A DNA stretch of 64,000 nucleotides from a virus: the IMG/VR virus record IMGVR_UViG_3300025141_000020, positions 1 to 64,000 of that record. One strand, written 5' to 3'. Below the pieces are notes generated by a model. It worked only from the letters and a program-made list of their open reading frames with translations. It made no database searches and was not told the DNA's origin. The translations under genes and the position numbers were made by a program. This document shows positions 49,477 through 60,400 of the stretch, piece by piece (the first letter of the stretch is position 1; the number at the start of each line of letters is the position of its first letter).

Positions 49477-52400
49477 TTAATAATTAAAACTAGAGCTTTT
49501 TATGTTATAAGATTGTGCTCCTTGGTTGGTGTTATTACCAACAATGTTAGTTGGGGCTATATTATAATTTTCAATCCAAGCTTGTGTATTCGCTCCAAAA
49601 CATTTAAGACCATCTATATTTAAAATATTATCTGTTGCTCCTTGTTTTGTAAATATAGATTGTGATAAGTATTTATCTTTGTTACTATGATATCTGTTAG
49701 CAAGTCTATTGGTTACCTCTCTGACTAATTCGCTCCCTGAAGCTCTGTTCTGATTATTTATATTATATTGATTTGCGTAACTAGATATTGGGTTGTATGT
49801 ACCTCCACTTATTATATTATTAAAGTATAAAGAACCTGATGTTGGTGGTGCTGGTAAACTCATCATCATAGGAGTACTAGCCATTCTTGCTTGTGGGTAA
49901 GAAGTGTAACCACTTAAAGCGGGGCCAGTTATTAATATCTGAGGGATAATAGGCATTGTATTTCCGCTTGGGTTGAAACACCTATAAACAAATTTATCTC
50001 TATGAAATGCTGAATTTTCTACTTTCTCACCACTTGTCCATAGTGTGGTTGCTGGAACCATTTCTTCAACAAGTTTAAGCCAATATGTGCCTAACTCCCT
50101 AACATAACTTAACATTTTAGTGTACGTATATTGATTATTGTTAGCACAAACTTCTTGTAAGTATTGAAGATAAATTTGTTGTAGTACGGGATACCCTCCC
50201 GTTTTACCATCGTTTATTGTCATCCTATCTCTAACATCAATTAAAACTTTCCAGAAATTGTTAAGGAATCTTTTAAAATTCATATTTCTAGTGTCTATAC
50301 TAAGCCCAGCTATTGTTTCATCAAAGACGTATATATAGTTTAATATAAGAAACTGTCCCGATGCTCCACCAGAATCATCTTCAGATACAAATACTTTAAC
50401 ATCCTCTAAAACATTACCATAAGTTTCAAATGTAGACATTACATGTGGACTACCATCAGCGTATAGAGTGTATATAGCTCCACCACCTTCTTTTAATCTA
50501 ATTTCTCCTTTAAAAAATTTATCAACACCAGATGTCCAAACATTACTACCTAAAACATTAGTTCCTTGTTCAGTTGCACTACCTGAATTATTAGCATCAC
50601 TATATACTTTAATATTTCTACCTGTAAAAAAGATGCTTTCTACAAAATGAGTTACGTTGGGGGGTGTGCTGATATCATTTGTGGTTAATGTCCCAGGAGA
50701 GAACCCAATTATAGTCTGTGGAGAAGTGTCGTTAACACAAACTTCAAACCTTAAAAGAGCCCCTTTTGACCTTCTAAAATTCTTATTTGAGGCAAATCCA
50801 CCGTCATGACTCCCTGCTCCACCCGACCTAAATTTACTTCCGGTATAAGGTGTTCCGTCATCTGTTTGTCCTACAACTGTTTGAGAGTAGTTAGCTCCGA
50901 ACCATTTACCAGTATCATCGATAGAGGTTTGGAATGTGCTGTATAGTGTGCCTCCGGTCATACTATTGGTGTTCGCACTAAAGAAACAGCCGTATTCTAC
51001 TGATTGTCTATATACGTCATATACTAATGCTTGTCCTATATTTAGTGATATGTCAACATTTTTTACATTTAATACTAATCTTTCATCTTGGGTTTGATAA
51101 TATGATGCTCTTGTATCGTAAACCCAGTCTCTTGTTTCTAGTTGTGGTTCTTTTCTATTCCATGATTTTTTATCGTCAATCATTCTTGTTAGACCAAACC
51201 CAAAATACATATGTGGGAACCTTCTAAACCTATCTAAATAAGGTGCTTTAATTCTATTAGAATATTCTCCTCCTGTCCAAAAGCCACCCCAAGTGAAGTT
51301 TTCAAATTTATTTACTATTGTTGGTGTACAACCCGTTAGTATCGATTTATCTCTATTAACTATTATATCCGATTTATGTTCTTCTGTTCTTTGGAACCAT
51401 CCGGCCCCTCTTTGGAAGAAATAGTTATTTGTAACTCTTGGTCTTACTGGAAACCCTTCGTTGTCTATAGGGTAATCGCTTCTTTGGAAGTTGTGGGATG
51501 TGGCTCCTGTTTCATAATACCATTGGCTTAATGGCACACTGTAGTTTATTGTGGATGAGGTATACGTTCCTCCGGATAATGTGCTCCAACTTCTGGTAAA
51601 TTTATTTTGTGCCTGTTCGTAGTGGTAGGTCCCACCTGTTGTCATTGCATTAAGACTATTATCGTCCCACACAAAACTTAATGGGGTGTTCATATTAATT
51701 TTAGTGTCCGCTAAAACTACATATTCGTTAAATTCAATTAAGGCCTCTGGTGCACCCACTAATGTTAGTAAAAACTCTATTGCTTTCCTTGTACCTTTAG
51801 ATTTAAATAGATACCCCGTATTTAGTAATATTCTTCTATATAGTTCTATATCTAGTTCAGCTGGAGTCATACCAACACTACTACCAGAATAGGTTGGTTT
51901 GCTAACCCCTAATACGCTGTCTAAGAACCCTACTTTATCTAATGTACTTGGTGTTGACCATCCTAACGTTCTGGCAAAATTCTTAATTAACCCATTAGGT
52001 ATATTATTTTTACCATCGTAGGTTACATTGGTCATATAGGCTATACCATCTACAAAAGTTTTTATGTCGTCAAAACTCCTACCGTATATTTGTAAGGTTT
52101 TTTCTACTTTTTGGTCTGGCGTGTCAAATTCTTTTAGTGTTGGTGATGTTAGAAATCTAGAGACTAGGTTGGTTTTTATATTGTCTAGTTCATCTCCTAT
52201 GTCAGCCAAACCTTTTAGGTAATCAATATACGCAGAACTTACCACATCAAGATTGACATCGTCCCCTAACGGCCACGTTTTATTTATGTAATCATAAAAT
52301 TTGACTCCCTCACTGGTTTCTTTAACTATTTTAAATTTAGCTGTATAGATAGGAATGACATTTCTAGTCATTAGAAAAGCTTCAACACCTTTTAAAGACC

Positions 52401-53241
52401 CTAGTTGTCTTTCACTTTCATCACCATTAGGCTTTAAGTAAAATTTTGTGGTGGTGGATGTCACTGCTGTACCAAAAGGGTCTCCCTCTACTATTATTTC
52501 TATAAAAGATGACCCTATAGTTTGTGCTATAAAGTCAACAACTTTATATTCTTGAGTACCGACATTATTATTAAAAGTTAAAACATAATCTTTATACTCA
52601 TTTGTTATATTTCTTAATTTAGATACCTTACCTTCAGCGATTTTAGTTATTGTATTTGCTGTATTACCTAGATTTTCTAAATTTAATATAACTTCTTCTG
52701 GTGACAAATGTCCGTCTAATAGATTTCCATTTGTTGTAAATTCTATATTAAATGGGTTGGATATGTAATTAACATCACACTTAAAGGTTGTTCTATTTGT
52801 TGTGATGTTATAACTTATATTATACGCTGTAGTATATCCGGTTGTTTCATAGATATCGGTACCATCAAAATATAATGCTGCGGGAAATGTGTTGATGATG
52901 TTATCTACAGCAACATTTAACCTTTTCTTTAGGGAGCCATATAAAACAAAACTACTTAAATCACTAGTGTCGTTATTTATAAAAACCTCTAAATTATTGC
53001 TAGCTGTAGTTCTTGCTATCTCTAGATTAGCTATGCCTAGTGTTGATAATGTTATTGGGTTGGAGAAACTATTTATTTCGTACCCTACTGGCACTGGATT
53101 ACTTATATCTTGCGCAAAAGAGAATGTGCTATTGGTCATTTGTGATGACCCGTCAGTTATTTGGTTTCCGACTAAATTATCACTAAATGTTTCACTGCCG
53201 TTTGGTGGTGCTGGAGGGTATCGGAATCTATTACTTGCCAT
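49477..53241 (-). CDS. Large structural/baseplate-type protein (1254 aa)
   Basis: Begins MASNRFRYPPAPPNGSET. Beta-rich, Asn/Thr/Tyr-rich throughout, with conserved-looking blocks VEKTLQIYGRSFDDIKTFVD, RILLNTGYLFKSKGTRKAIE (about residues 378-490) and FLTLVGAPEALIEFNEY. These helical segments after a beta N-terminal part recall baseplate wedge proteins, but no named family is certain. It lies between the 306-residue protein and the Cys-rich 1387-residue protein with 4-10-nt gaps and has low Cys, unlike its neighbours. Confidence 0.55.
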   Translation of the reverse strand: MASNRFRYPPAPPNGSETFSDNLVGNQITDGSSQMTNSTFSFAQDISNPVPVGYEINSFSNPITLSTLGIANLEIARTTASNNLEVFINNDTSDLSSFVLYGSLKKRLNVAVDNIINTFPAALYFDGTDIYETTGYTTAYNISYNITTNRTTFKCDVNYISNPFNIEFTTNGNLLDGHLSPEEVILNLENLGNTANTITKIAEGKVSKLRNITNEYKDYVLTFNNNVGTQEYKVVDFIAQTIGSSFIEIIVEGDPFGTAVTSTTTKFYLKPNGDESERQLGSLKGVEAFLMTRNVIPIYTAKFKIVKETSEGVKFYDYINKTWPLGDDVNLDVVSSAYIDYLKGLADIGDELDNIKTNLVSRFLTSPTLKEFDTPDQKVEKTLQIYGRSFDDIKTFVDGIAYMTNVTYDGKNNIPNGLIKNFARTLGWSTPSTLDKVGFLDSVLGVSKPTYSGSSVGMTPAELDIELYRRILLNTGYLFKSKGTRKAIEFLLTLVGAPEALIEFNEYVVLADTKINMNTPLSFVWDDNSLNAMTTGGTYHYEQAQNKFTRSWSTLSGGTYTSSTINYSVPLSQWYYETGATSHNFQRSDYPIDNEGFPVRPRVTNNYFFQRGAGWFQRTEEHKSDIIVNRDKSILTGCTPTIVNKFENFTWGGFWTGGEYSNRIKAPYLDRFRRFPHMYFGFGLTRMIDDKKSWNRKEPQLETRDWVYDTRASYYQTQDERLVLNVKNVDISLNIGQALVYDVYRQSVEYGCFFSANTNSMTGGTLYSTFQTSIDDTGKWFGANYSQTVVGQTDDGTPYTGSKFRSGGAGSHDGGFASNKNFRRSKGALLRFEVCVNDTSPQTIIGFSPGTLTTNDISTPPNVTHFVESIFFTGRNIKVYSDANNSGSATEQGTNVLGSNVWTSGVDKFFKGEIRLKEGGGAIYTLYADGSPHVMSTFETYGNVLEDVKVFVSEDDSGGASGQFLILNYIYVFDETIAGLSIDTRNMNFKRFLNNFWKVLIDVRDRMTINDGKTGGYPVLQQIYLQYLQEVCANNNQYTYTKMLSYVRELGTYWLKLVEEMVPATTLWTSGEKVENSAFHRDKFVYRCFNPSGNTMPIIPQILITGPALSGYTSYPQARMASTPMMMSLPAPPTSGSLYFNNIISGGTYNPISSYANQYNINNQNRASGSELVREVTNRLANRYHSNKDKYLSQSIFTKQGATDNILNIDGLKCFGANTQAWIENYNIAPTNIVGNNTNQGAQSYNIKSSSFNY

Positions 53242-53251
53242 AATTCCGAAT

Positions 53252-54172
53252 TTAAACTTTTATATTACTAAAAATCTTACCGAAATCTATATTATTACCT
53301 CTATTTTGCCTAACCTCATATAATTGGTCGTTATATTGGTCTCTAACCTCATATAAGTCGTATTGAGCGTAGATGTTGTTGTTACCAGATAAATCATATA
53401 AAGTGTAAATACCGTCATCGATAGATTTAGTTTGATTACCGTAAGCTGCTATTGCTAATGTTTCAAAGTCGTGGTCTACCATTTCAATATCTAACACCAA
53501 TGGATTAAAAAATGTATTAGTTATTATAACCTTTTGACCTGGTTGTCCAATAAATGGTATAGCGTTTGGATTATTAGAAGGTGCACTAGTTGGTGTTAGT
53601 GTACAAAAAATTAAATTAGTTTGTTTATTAGTATAAACATATCTTGGTGATATTTGATTTGGATTAGATAGGTTTGCTGTTACTGGTTCACAAAAAAAGT
53701 TAGACGTTACTACTCTGAAAAAATTATGTATTTTTTCGTTATTTAGTTGTAGGTATTCTATTCTATATCCAACTAGTCCGTGTGGTTGAAATCTACTTCT
53801 AAATTCTGTTGGTATGTTATTTAAGTCGAATACTAACCCTTTAACGTTTGGTAGTGATGATAGTATCCCACAATCAATAATTTCTGTTCTGATTTCTGCA
53901 GGTCTTATGTAGACAGTGTATATTCCTTTATTTGCAAAAATATTGGATGGGAGACTTAGGTTATATAATCCACCTAACACCTCTATTCCAGCAGATGCTG
54001 GACCCCCAGTGCCCCCTGCATGGTAATATGGGGTAAGTACCGAATTTGCTTGTAATTTAAATAGTGTAGTTGTACTGGTAGCGTCTCTATTAGGTGCTGC
54101 GTGTACAATCACTTCCATATCATCTGGAAGTACATCAGCTGGTCTCTTTATTCCGTATGCTCCTAATGCCAT
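53252..54172 (-). CDS. Structural protein, putative baseplate or tail component (306 aa)
   Basis: Begins MALGAYGIKRPADVLPDDME, a compact beta-rich protein (IGQPGQKVIITNTFFNPLVL, YTLYDLSGNNNIYAQYDLYE). The motif VGYRIEYLQLNNEKIHNFFR and the Arg-Pro-rich beginning are reminiscent of conserved phage structural proteins, but I cannot name the family. Separated by 10 nt from the 1254-residue gene and 3 nt from the 73-residue gene, so part of one transcript. Confidence 0.55.
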   Translation of the reverse strand: MALGAYGIKRPADVLPDDMEVIVHAAPNRDATSTTTLFKLQANSVLTPYYHAGGTGGPASAGIEVLGGLYNLSLPSNIFANKGIYTVYIRPAEIRTEIIDCGILSSLPNVKGLVFDLNNIPTEFRSRFQPHGLVGYRIEYLQLNNEKIHNFFRVVTSNFFCEPVTANLSNPNQISPRYVYTNKQTNLIFCTLTPTSAPSNNPNAIPFIGQPGQKVIITNTFFNPLVLDIEMVDHDFETLAIAAYGNQTKSIDDGIYTLYDLSGNNNIYAQYDLYEVRDQYNDQLYEVRQNRGNNIDFGKIFSNIKV

Positions 54173-54175
54173 ATA

Positions 54176-54397
54176 TTAAGGTTGTTTGTCAATTTTATAA
54201 AATCCTCTACCGTGTAATGCTAATTCACCTAGATTCGGTACTTGTCCTAGTCTTTGTGGTCTCTCAAAAACACTAATTCTGCCTCTTTCTATGAATATAT
54301 TCGACCTAACTTCTGGTCTCTCACATACATTCATTAATACCTCTTCTTTTGTTAAGGGTATTATACATCCGGTTACATCAACTTTTTGTAAAGGCAT
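54176..54397 (-). CDS. Small structural-type protein (73 aa)
   Basis: MPLQKVDVTGCIIPLTKEEV and RGRISVFERPQRLGQVPNLG. Short, beta-rich, with no cysteine pairs. TATTTATA lies 10 nt upstream, marking a new transcript start after the 2883-residue gene. Likely a minor tail or baseplate protein; unknown family. Confidence 0.55.
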   Translation of the reverse strand: MPLQKVDVTGCIIPLTKEEVLMNVCERPEVRSNIFIERGRISVFERPQRLGQVPNLGELALHGRGFYKIDKQP

Positions 54398-54407
54398 CGT
54401 TTTTTAT

Positions 54408-54415
54408 TATAAATA
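54408..54415 (-). promoter_or_regulatory. Late-promoter-like octamer TATTTATA
   Basis: Minus strand, 10 nt before the ATG at 54397, in the 58-nt gap after the giant gene's stop. Confidence 0.6.
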
Positions 54416-54455
54416 TCTGTGTACTCATTTATTTGTTTCATTAGGCACATAATTT

Positions 54456-57400
54456 CTATAGTAGTGTTAACGGAGTACCACAACTTTCACAACCCTCTTT
54501 AACACCACATGTAACCCATTGTCCTGTATGGTTATGAAATTGTACGGTTATAGTTCCTAATGTTCCTCCTGCTGCAGTAGTGTCATGTAGAACATTACCA
54601 TAACCATCATTTGCCCAACTAACGTGACCAGGAATAGGACTTCCATTTGGGTAAACCGCTGTAGTTGTAGCCTCCCAAAAACAATCTCCTAGAACACCAT
54701 TTTGAAATGGGTCTGGGTTACCTCCTGGGCCTCCAGCTACACAACATACACAACAGTCACCTGATAAAGTACCTGAGCCGTAATTGTAGAATCCACTTAA
54801 ACCTGGGTATGTAAAACATTCGTTTTCTTGGAAAGCATACTGTATGGTTGGGAAACTCCATTGGCTACCTCCTAAATATGAATGGGTAAGTGGTTGTCCT
54901 GGTGCTAGTAAACCTGCTGACATTAAATCTGGTTCACAGCATCCACAAATTGTGTGTTCACAACAGTTTTGGGTACAACCAGTATAATCACTTATTGGCC
55001 ATGCATCGTCCCACACATTAGATGGACCTCCAGTTGTTCCTGTCCCAGGAAGTATCCAACAATCACATGTTATGGGTCCTGTTGTACAATGACAAGGTCG
55101 AGCTCCACCCCATACCTCAGGACAACAACCTTGAGCACCTCTTGGAGATAATGTTGGGTCCCATATTTGACATGCAGGTCCTAAATTTGGTAATGGGCTC
55201 GGATTAAGGTATAAACCTGAATCGTTATATTTAGTAGCTGTCCCCAAAGGAAGTGTTGCTGCACAAGCAGCCCCGGTAATACTATCGGCATTACACTGAT
55301 TCACACAAGCATTAAAATTAGTGGGACTTACCCATTCACAAGCCAGATTCCTCATAATGGATTGTATTTCTACGAAATCTGTACATGTTGATACGTCGGT
55401 ATTGTATTCGGTCATCAATCCAGCAATAGTATCTCCCCAAGATGGGTACATAGCGAAGCCTAATCCCCAAGTCGTATGACAATGGTATGTACCCCCGTTT
55501 GGGTTTGGTGGATAGCCACTAGATGAGCTTGGTGGTGCGTTAGAATATGTGCTATAAAACAGATGGTCAGAAGAACACATGCCTCCGGTTCCCACTCCTG
55601 TTGGTGGTGGAATCGGGCAAGGAACAGTTTGTCCTGGTGACGATATTCCTACTGTATTGGTGTAAACACTTTGTATTGCAGGCTGGAAAGGTGGGGCAAC
55701 GTTAATATGCCAGTTGATGTAATCCGTGGGAGTACCAACAACACCACTATGGTTAGTATTACTACATTTTGATTGAGCCCACCAATATGGACTACTATTA
55801 CATAAGTAAGACTTACATAAGGCGTCACAGTCTACTTGATTCACAAAAACATCTGGGTCACTATAACTATACATCGCTTGAACACACCCACCAATATTTC
55901 CATCAATACATTTCCACGTTAGTGTTGGTGTACCTCCTGTACCACATGTAAAACATTTCTCATCAAGTCCAGTGGAATTAAGAAAGTGTTCAGTGTCACA
56001 TGGCACCCACCATGGCTTACCGGCACCTTGACCCTGCCAAGTTGTTACGTTAGGGCTAGGTCCCATTGTATAGAGATTTAACCCGTCTGCACTATTACCA
56101 GATAACCAATTACACCAATGTTCTGATGGTGAGTATTGGTCTGGTAACATATTTGCTAAATGTTGTCCTGCATCCCACATCTGAGTTCTAACCCAACAAC
56201 AGCCCGGGTGGAGTGGGTCTTTTACAATTTGTCCTTCTCCCCAATAAGGTTCTGTGCTTGACCACATTTGTACTGTTGTGTGGGGTATTACATTGGTTCC
56301 GTCCCAACCGTCAAATGTGTTTGGTACTGAGTTATCATATATCCCAAGACTACCATTCGATAATACAGTTGGATTCCAATAGCCAAGTAAACCAGCCTGA
56401 TGATGGTACCATGATTTTTGTCCCACACACTGGTCACATTCTCCTGGCTCTATAGGTTCACAATTATTTGTTAATGTCATGCAACTATAGAAACTATCAT
56501 AACAATCACGAGTACAAGTTGCACACCCCCAATCTAATTCACATGGTGTTGGTGCTGATGGAGGTGTACATGGTCCAACATTTATATCTAACCATCCACT
56601 ACATTTACAAGGGTTTAATACTGAATTTGGGTTAGATACTATGTATTGGCTACCCATTGGATTTTGACATATAATACAACATGGTACTGGTGGTCCAGAA
56701 GATACAGGAGCAGAACCTATAGTTCCTAGATTAATATCTACGGGATTAACATCTGGCCCTAATACTTTTTGATGTACTATTTGCTCTGATACGAATCCTT
56801 CTGTTGTTGGATAGATTGGTACTGGGCCGTCATTACACTTGCCCATACTTACTTGTGTGTCGATTCCATTACAATTACAAGGAGCTGCTCCCTGCACTAT
56901 ATAGTAAATAATACCTGTTCCACGAACCTCTGGTAGATGTTTACAACATATTTTACAATTTCCTGAACTACTCCCACCGTCTGGGCATTCTACCATTGGT
57001 CCCGTGCCATCTAAAGACGTACAATACATTCGGCATGGTAAATTTTGGGGGTTTGGGTAGCTAAGTGTCGTACCTGCTACACAACCACCTTGGCCATCAT
57101 CTTCACAACAACAACAATCCTGTGGACAACTAATCTGACTAATTCCCGCACAAACTGAGTTACATGGTAGTCCTGTTGGGTTGAATTGCGTCGTTTGTGT
57201 ACCGTTAACACAGTTTCCAAATCCATCGTCCTCACAACAACAACATGGAGTTCCTTGGGTGGTGGGTTCACAACAGTATTTACACCATTCCTGACACTTT
57301 TCTAAACTAGAGAAAGGTGTACCACCACCATTATAACTCACTTGTGAACCAGGAGCTCCAGCGTCAGTACCCCAAACATTATCCCCATAAGATGCATTAG

Positions 57401-60400
57401 CTGTTATTTCAGTGTTTATATATGGGTATTCTTCTATACAATTTGTTATCTGATATGGGTATTGTGGGTTATTATCGTCACACCACCATCTTTCTTCATA
57501 CACTACAGGAGGACACTCTGGGTCACATGGAATCCACATTAAATCAGTACCGTACGCTGGTAGTCCTGAAGTATTTAAGGCGTTCATATATAGATTATAA
57601 TAATCAGAAGGTAACATTGTTGTATCATACAGTGCCCAATCCCCTGTACCTAAAACCATCACATAACAACAACCATCTTGAGTCACAACATCACCATTTA
57701 TGTATGTTCCTCCATTAGCTGTTGGTGTTGGTGTCCATGACAAAGGTGTACTATTAAAGCTGGTCAAGGTAATACTATAAGTTAGTAGAACACCAGCACT
57801 ACCCTCGTAATGGTATGTTATGGTATTATCTAAACATTTCTCACACTCACAACATCTTTGATTATTGTTTGTTGCTGCATGACAGCACGCTAAGGTGTAA
57901 CATGGTGGTAATTGTACTGGATTAGTTGGTGCGGCTGTGAACTCACATTGGCACACACCATTACATTCAAATTGACATACCAGTTGGCAGTCAGCTTGTG
58001 CAGTAGGACCTACATATGGCCCAGACATTAAGGTGTTAATTACTGGGTAAACTATACATCCCAGTATATCATCACAATAATAATCTAGGTATATTTCTAC
58101 ACAAGGCTCCTCGGTAATGATACAATCAATTAGTGTTGCATAACAATCTGCTGCCATACAGTTGCAGTTTTGATTCATAGCACAATACCAGTTTAAATAA
58201 CAAGTTCCTGGGGATGAGGTTACTGAGTCACAGTCACAACAAAATCTACAAGCTTCTTGACAAGCTCCTAGTGAAGTAAAATAAGCCATATTGTTTACAG
58301 CTCTAGTTACAGCTCCAACACCAAATAAATTTGTATCTAATAGTGTGCTAATATTACTCACACAACCACCCAAACTAGCACTGTAATCATAGTGACACCA
58401 GTACTCTGTTGGTGGTAATGAACAGTCACAAGGTGTTGTTGTTGTTGTTGCTAAGAAACAACCTAAAGCGTCCCAGAAAAAAGTACCAGCACAGTTAGAT
58501 ACATTTCCGACAAAAGTACATACAGACACACCATTAGGGTCGCAGCACCAAGTACACTCTGGTTGACAGTCCCCTAATGACGTAAAGTTTGTAGTTAGTG
58601 GGTTTTGGTACAGTGCGTCACCATCATTTACTTCTACACACCCAGTACCATCTACATTTACCACCGCATTAGGTGAACAATCAGAACTATCGTCACAATA
58701 CCATTGTGGCGGTAATGGTCCGGGACAACAGTTTGGTAATAACGCATTTACTGGATTTATACCCATACATTCATTGTAGGAATTGTATGCGTAAACATTT
58801 GGTGGACAATCCGTTGGGATTGGACCAGATGCTAGAATTAATTCTTGTTGGTAAGTTGCACACATTGGTATGCAAGGATTTGTTCCTGGTATACAAAAAC
58901 ATTGTGCGTCACACTCATCACCACTACCATTATCACAAGTTGAGTTATTATAACAATTAAAAATATGTCCTGTTCCCATAGTAGTGTCACACGCACTTGG
59001 TACACATCCGTCTGGTGAACATTCCCAACTTGGTGTATAGGCCGGGTCACAAACATCACATGGGTCATAAGTTGCTGCTTGCCATATAAATGGTACTGGT
59101 GGGTCTCCTGGCGTTAGATTACAACTTACCCAACAGTTTGGTACTGAACCAGCTGGTGGGTCTCCTGGTGTAAAATGATTACAATCATATGTTGTTGGGT
59201 CTCCTGGTGTAGGTGGGGTTTGTGGTAATATAATAGGGCAATCACATCTAAAACAACAAAAATCGGTATCAGTATCACCCCAATAAACAGCATCATCTTC
59301 ATCGTAAAACTGGAATAAACTATTCCAGGCTCCAGTTGAATTTACTGGTTCCGGGCCACATGCACAATCACATGTTTCATCTGTTGGGTCACAACATGTT
59401 GGAGTAGTAGCTGGTGCTACTGGTGGGCATAAAGCGTTAGTACAATCAAACATAAAACACCACGGATATGCGGGGTTAAATACATACCCAGATGATGTTG
59501 GGTCATTACATGGGGTAGTTGATATGTTGTAAGCCTGGTCGTATGAACAAGGCCAATCTAATATTGGTGATGGTGGCCCATTTGGGTACCAAATCATATT
59601 GAATCCTGATGTTAAGTCATCATCACAGTCCGCATAACAACATCCTTGATTTGCATAACAACAAGCTGAAAAAGTGTCATATCCGGTCCATAATGGGTCT
59701 GGGTCGGTAACCTGCCAATTATTTTGAGCTATAATTGTTTGACTAATCCCTTGTTTACAACCAATTAAAACCGGTGGTATAGTTGGTGTCGTTGTTGTAC
59801 CTGTTTCTGTAAAGCAGTCCCAACCAAAATCACAAATACAAGCTGCTAGACAAGATGGTTGGTCAGGATAAGATGGGATTCCGTTTAATCCTCCTGTTGG
59901 GTCTGGACCATATGTGTTAGGACTTGTAGATATTAGTGTAGGACACATGTTTGGGTAGGAACTAGTACATGGAGTCATGGCATTACAATCACATGTCCAA
60001 CATTCTATATTTACTGTACAAGCTGTAACACAGTCTGCCTCGGTTAAGTATGGACCAGTACCGGTTGGTGGTCCACCTAATGTATACCATGGTATACATG
60101 GACTCTGGTATGGTCCTGGTGTAGGTGGGTTATATACAATATATGGGTCATCACACCACCAACTACAAGGTACATCTCCAACTACATTTGACACACCAAA
60201 ATATATTAACATATTTGATTCACAGTCACTTTGTGAAGGCCACAAGGTGGCGTTTGGGTCCATTGAACCAATAACTAGTGGTCCTGGTGTCGGTATACCA
60301 CCCAAAGACTGGCATCCACTTTCACAATCCCAAGTCCAGACTGTATCAATACAACATCCTGCTATAGGGCCAATAGGTGCTAGATTAACTGGTGGTATAA

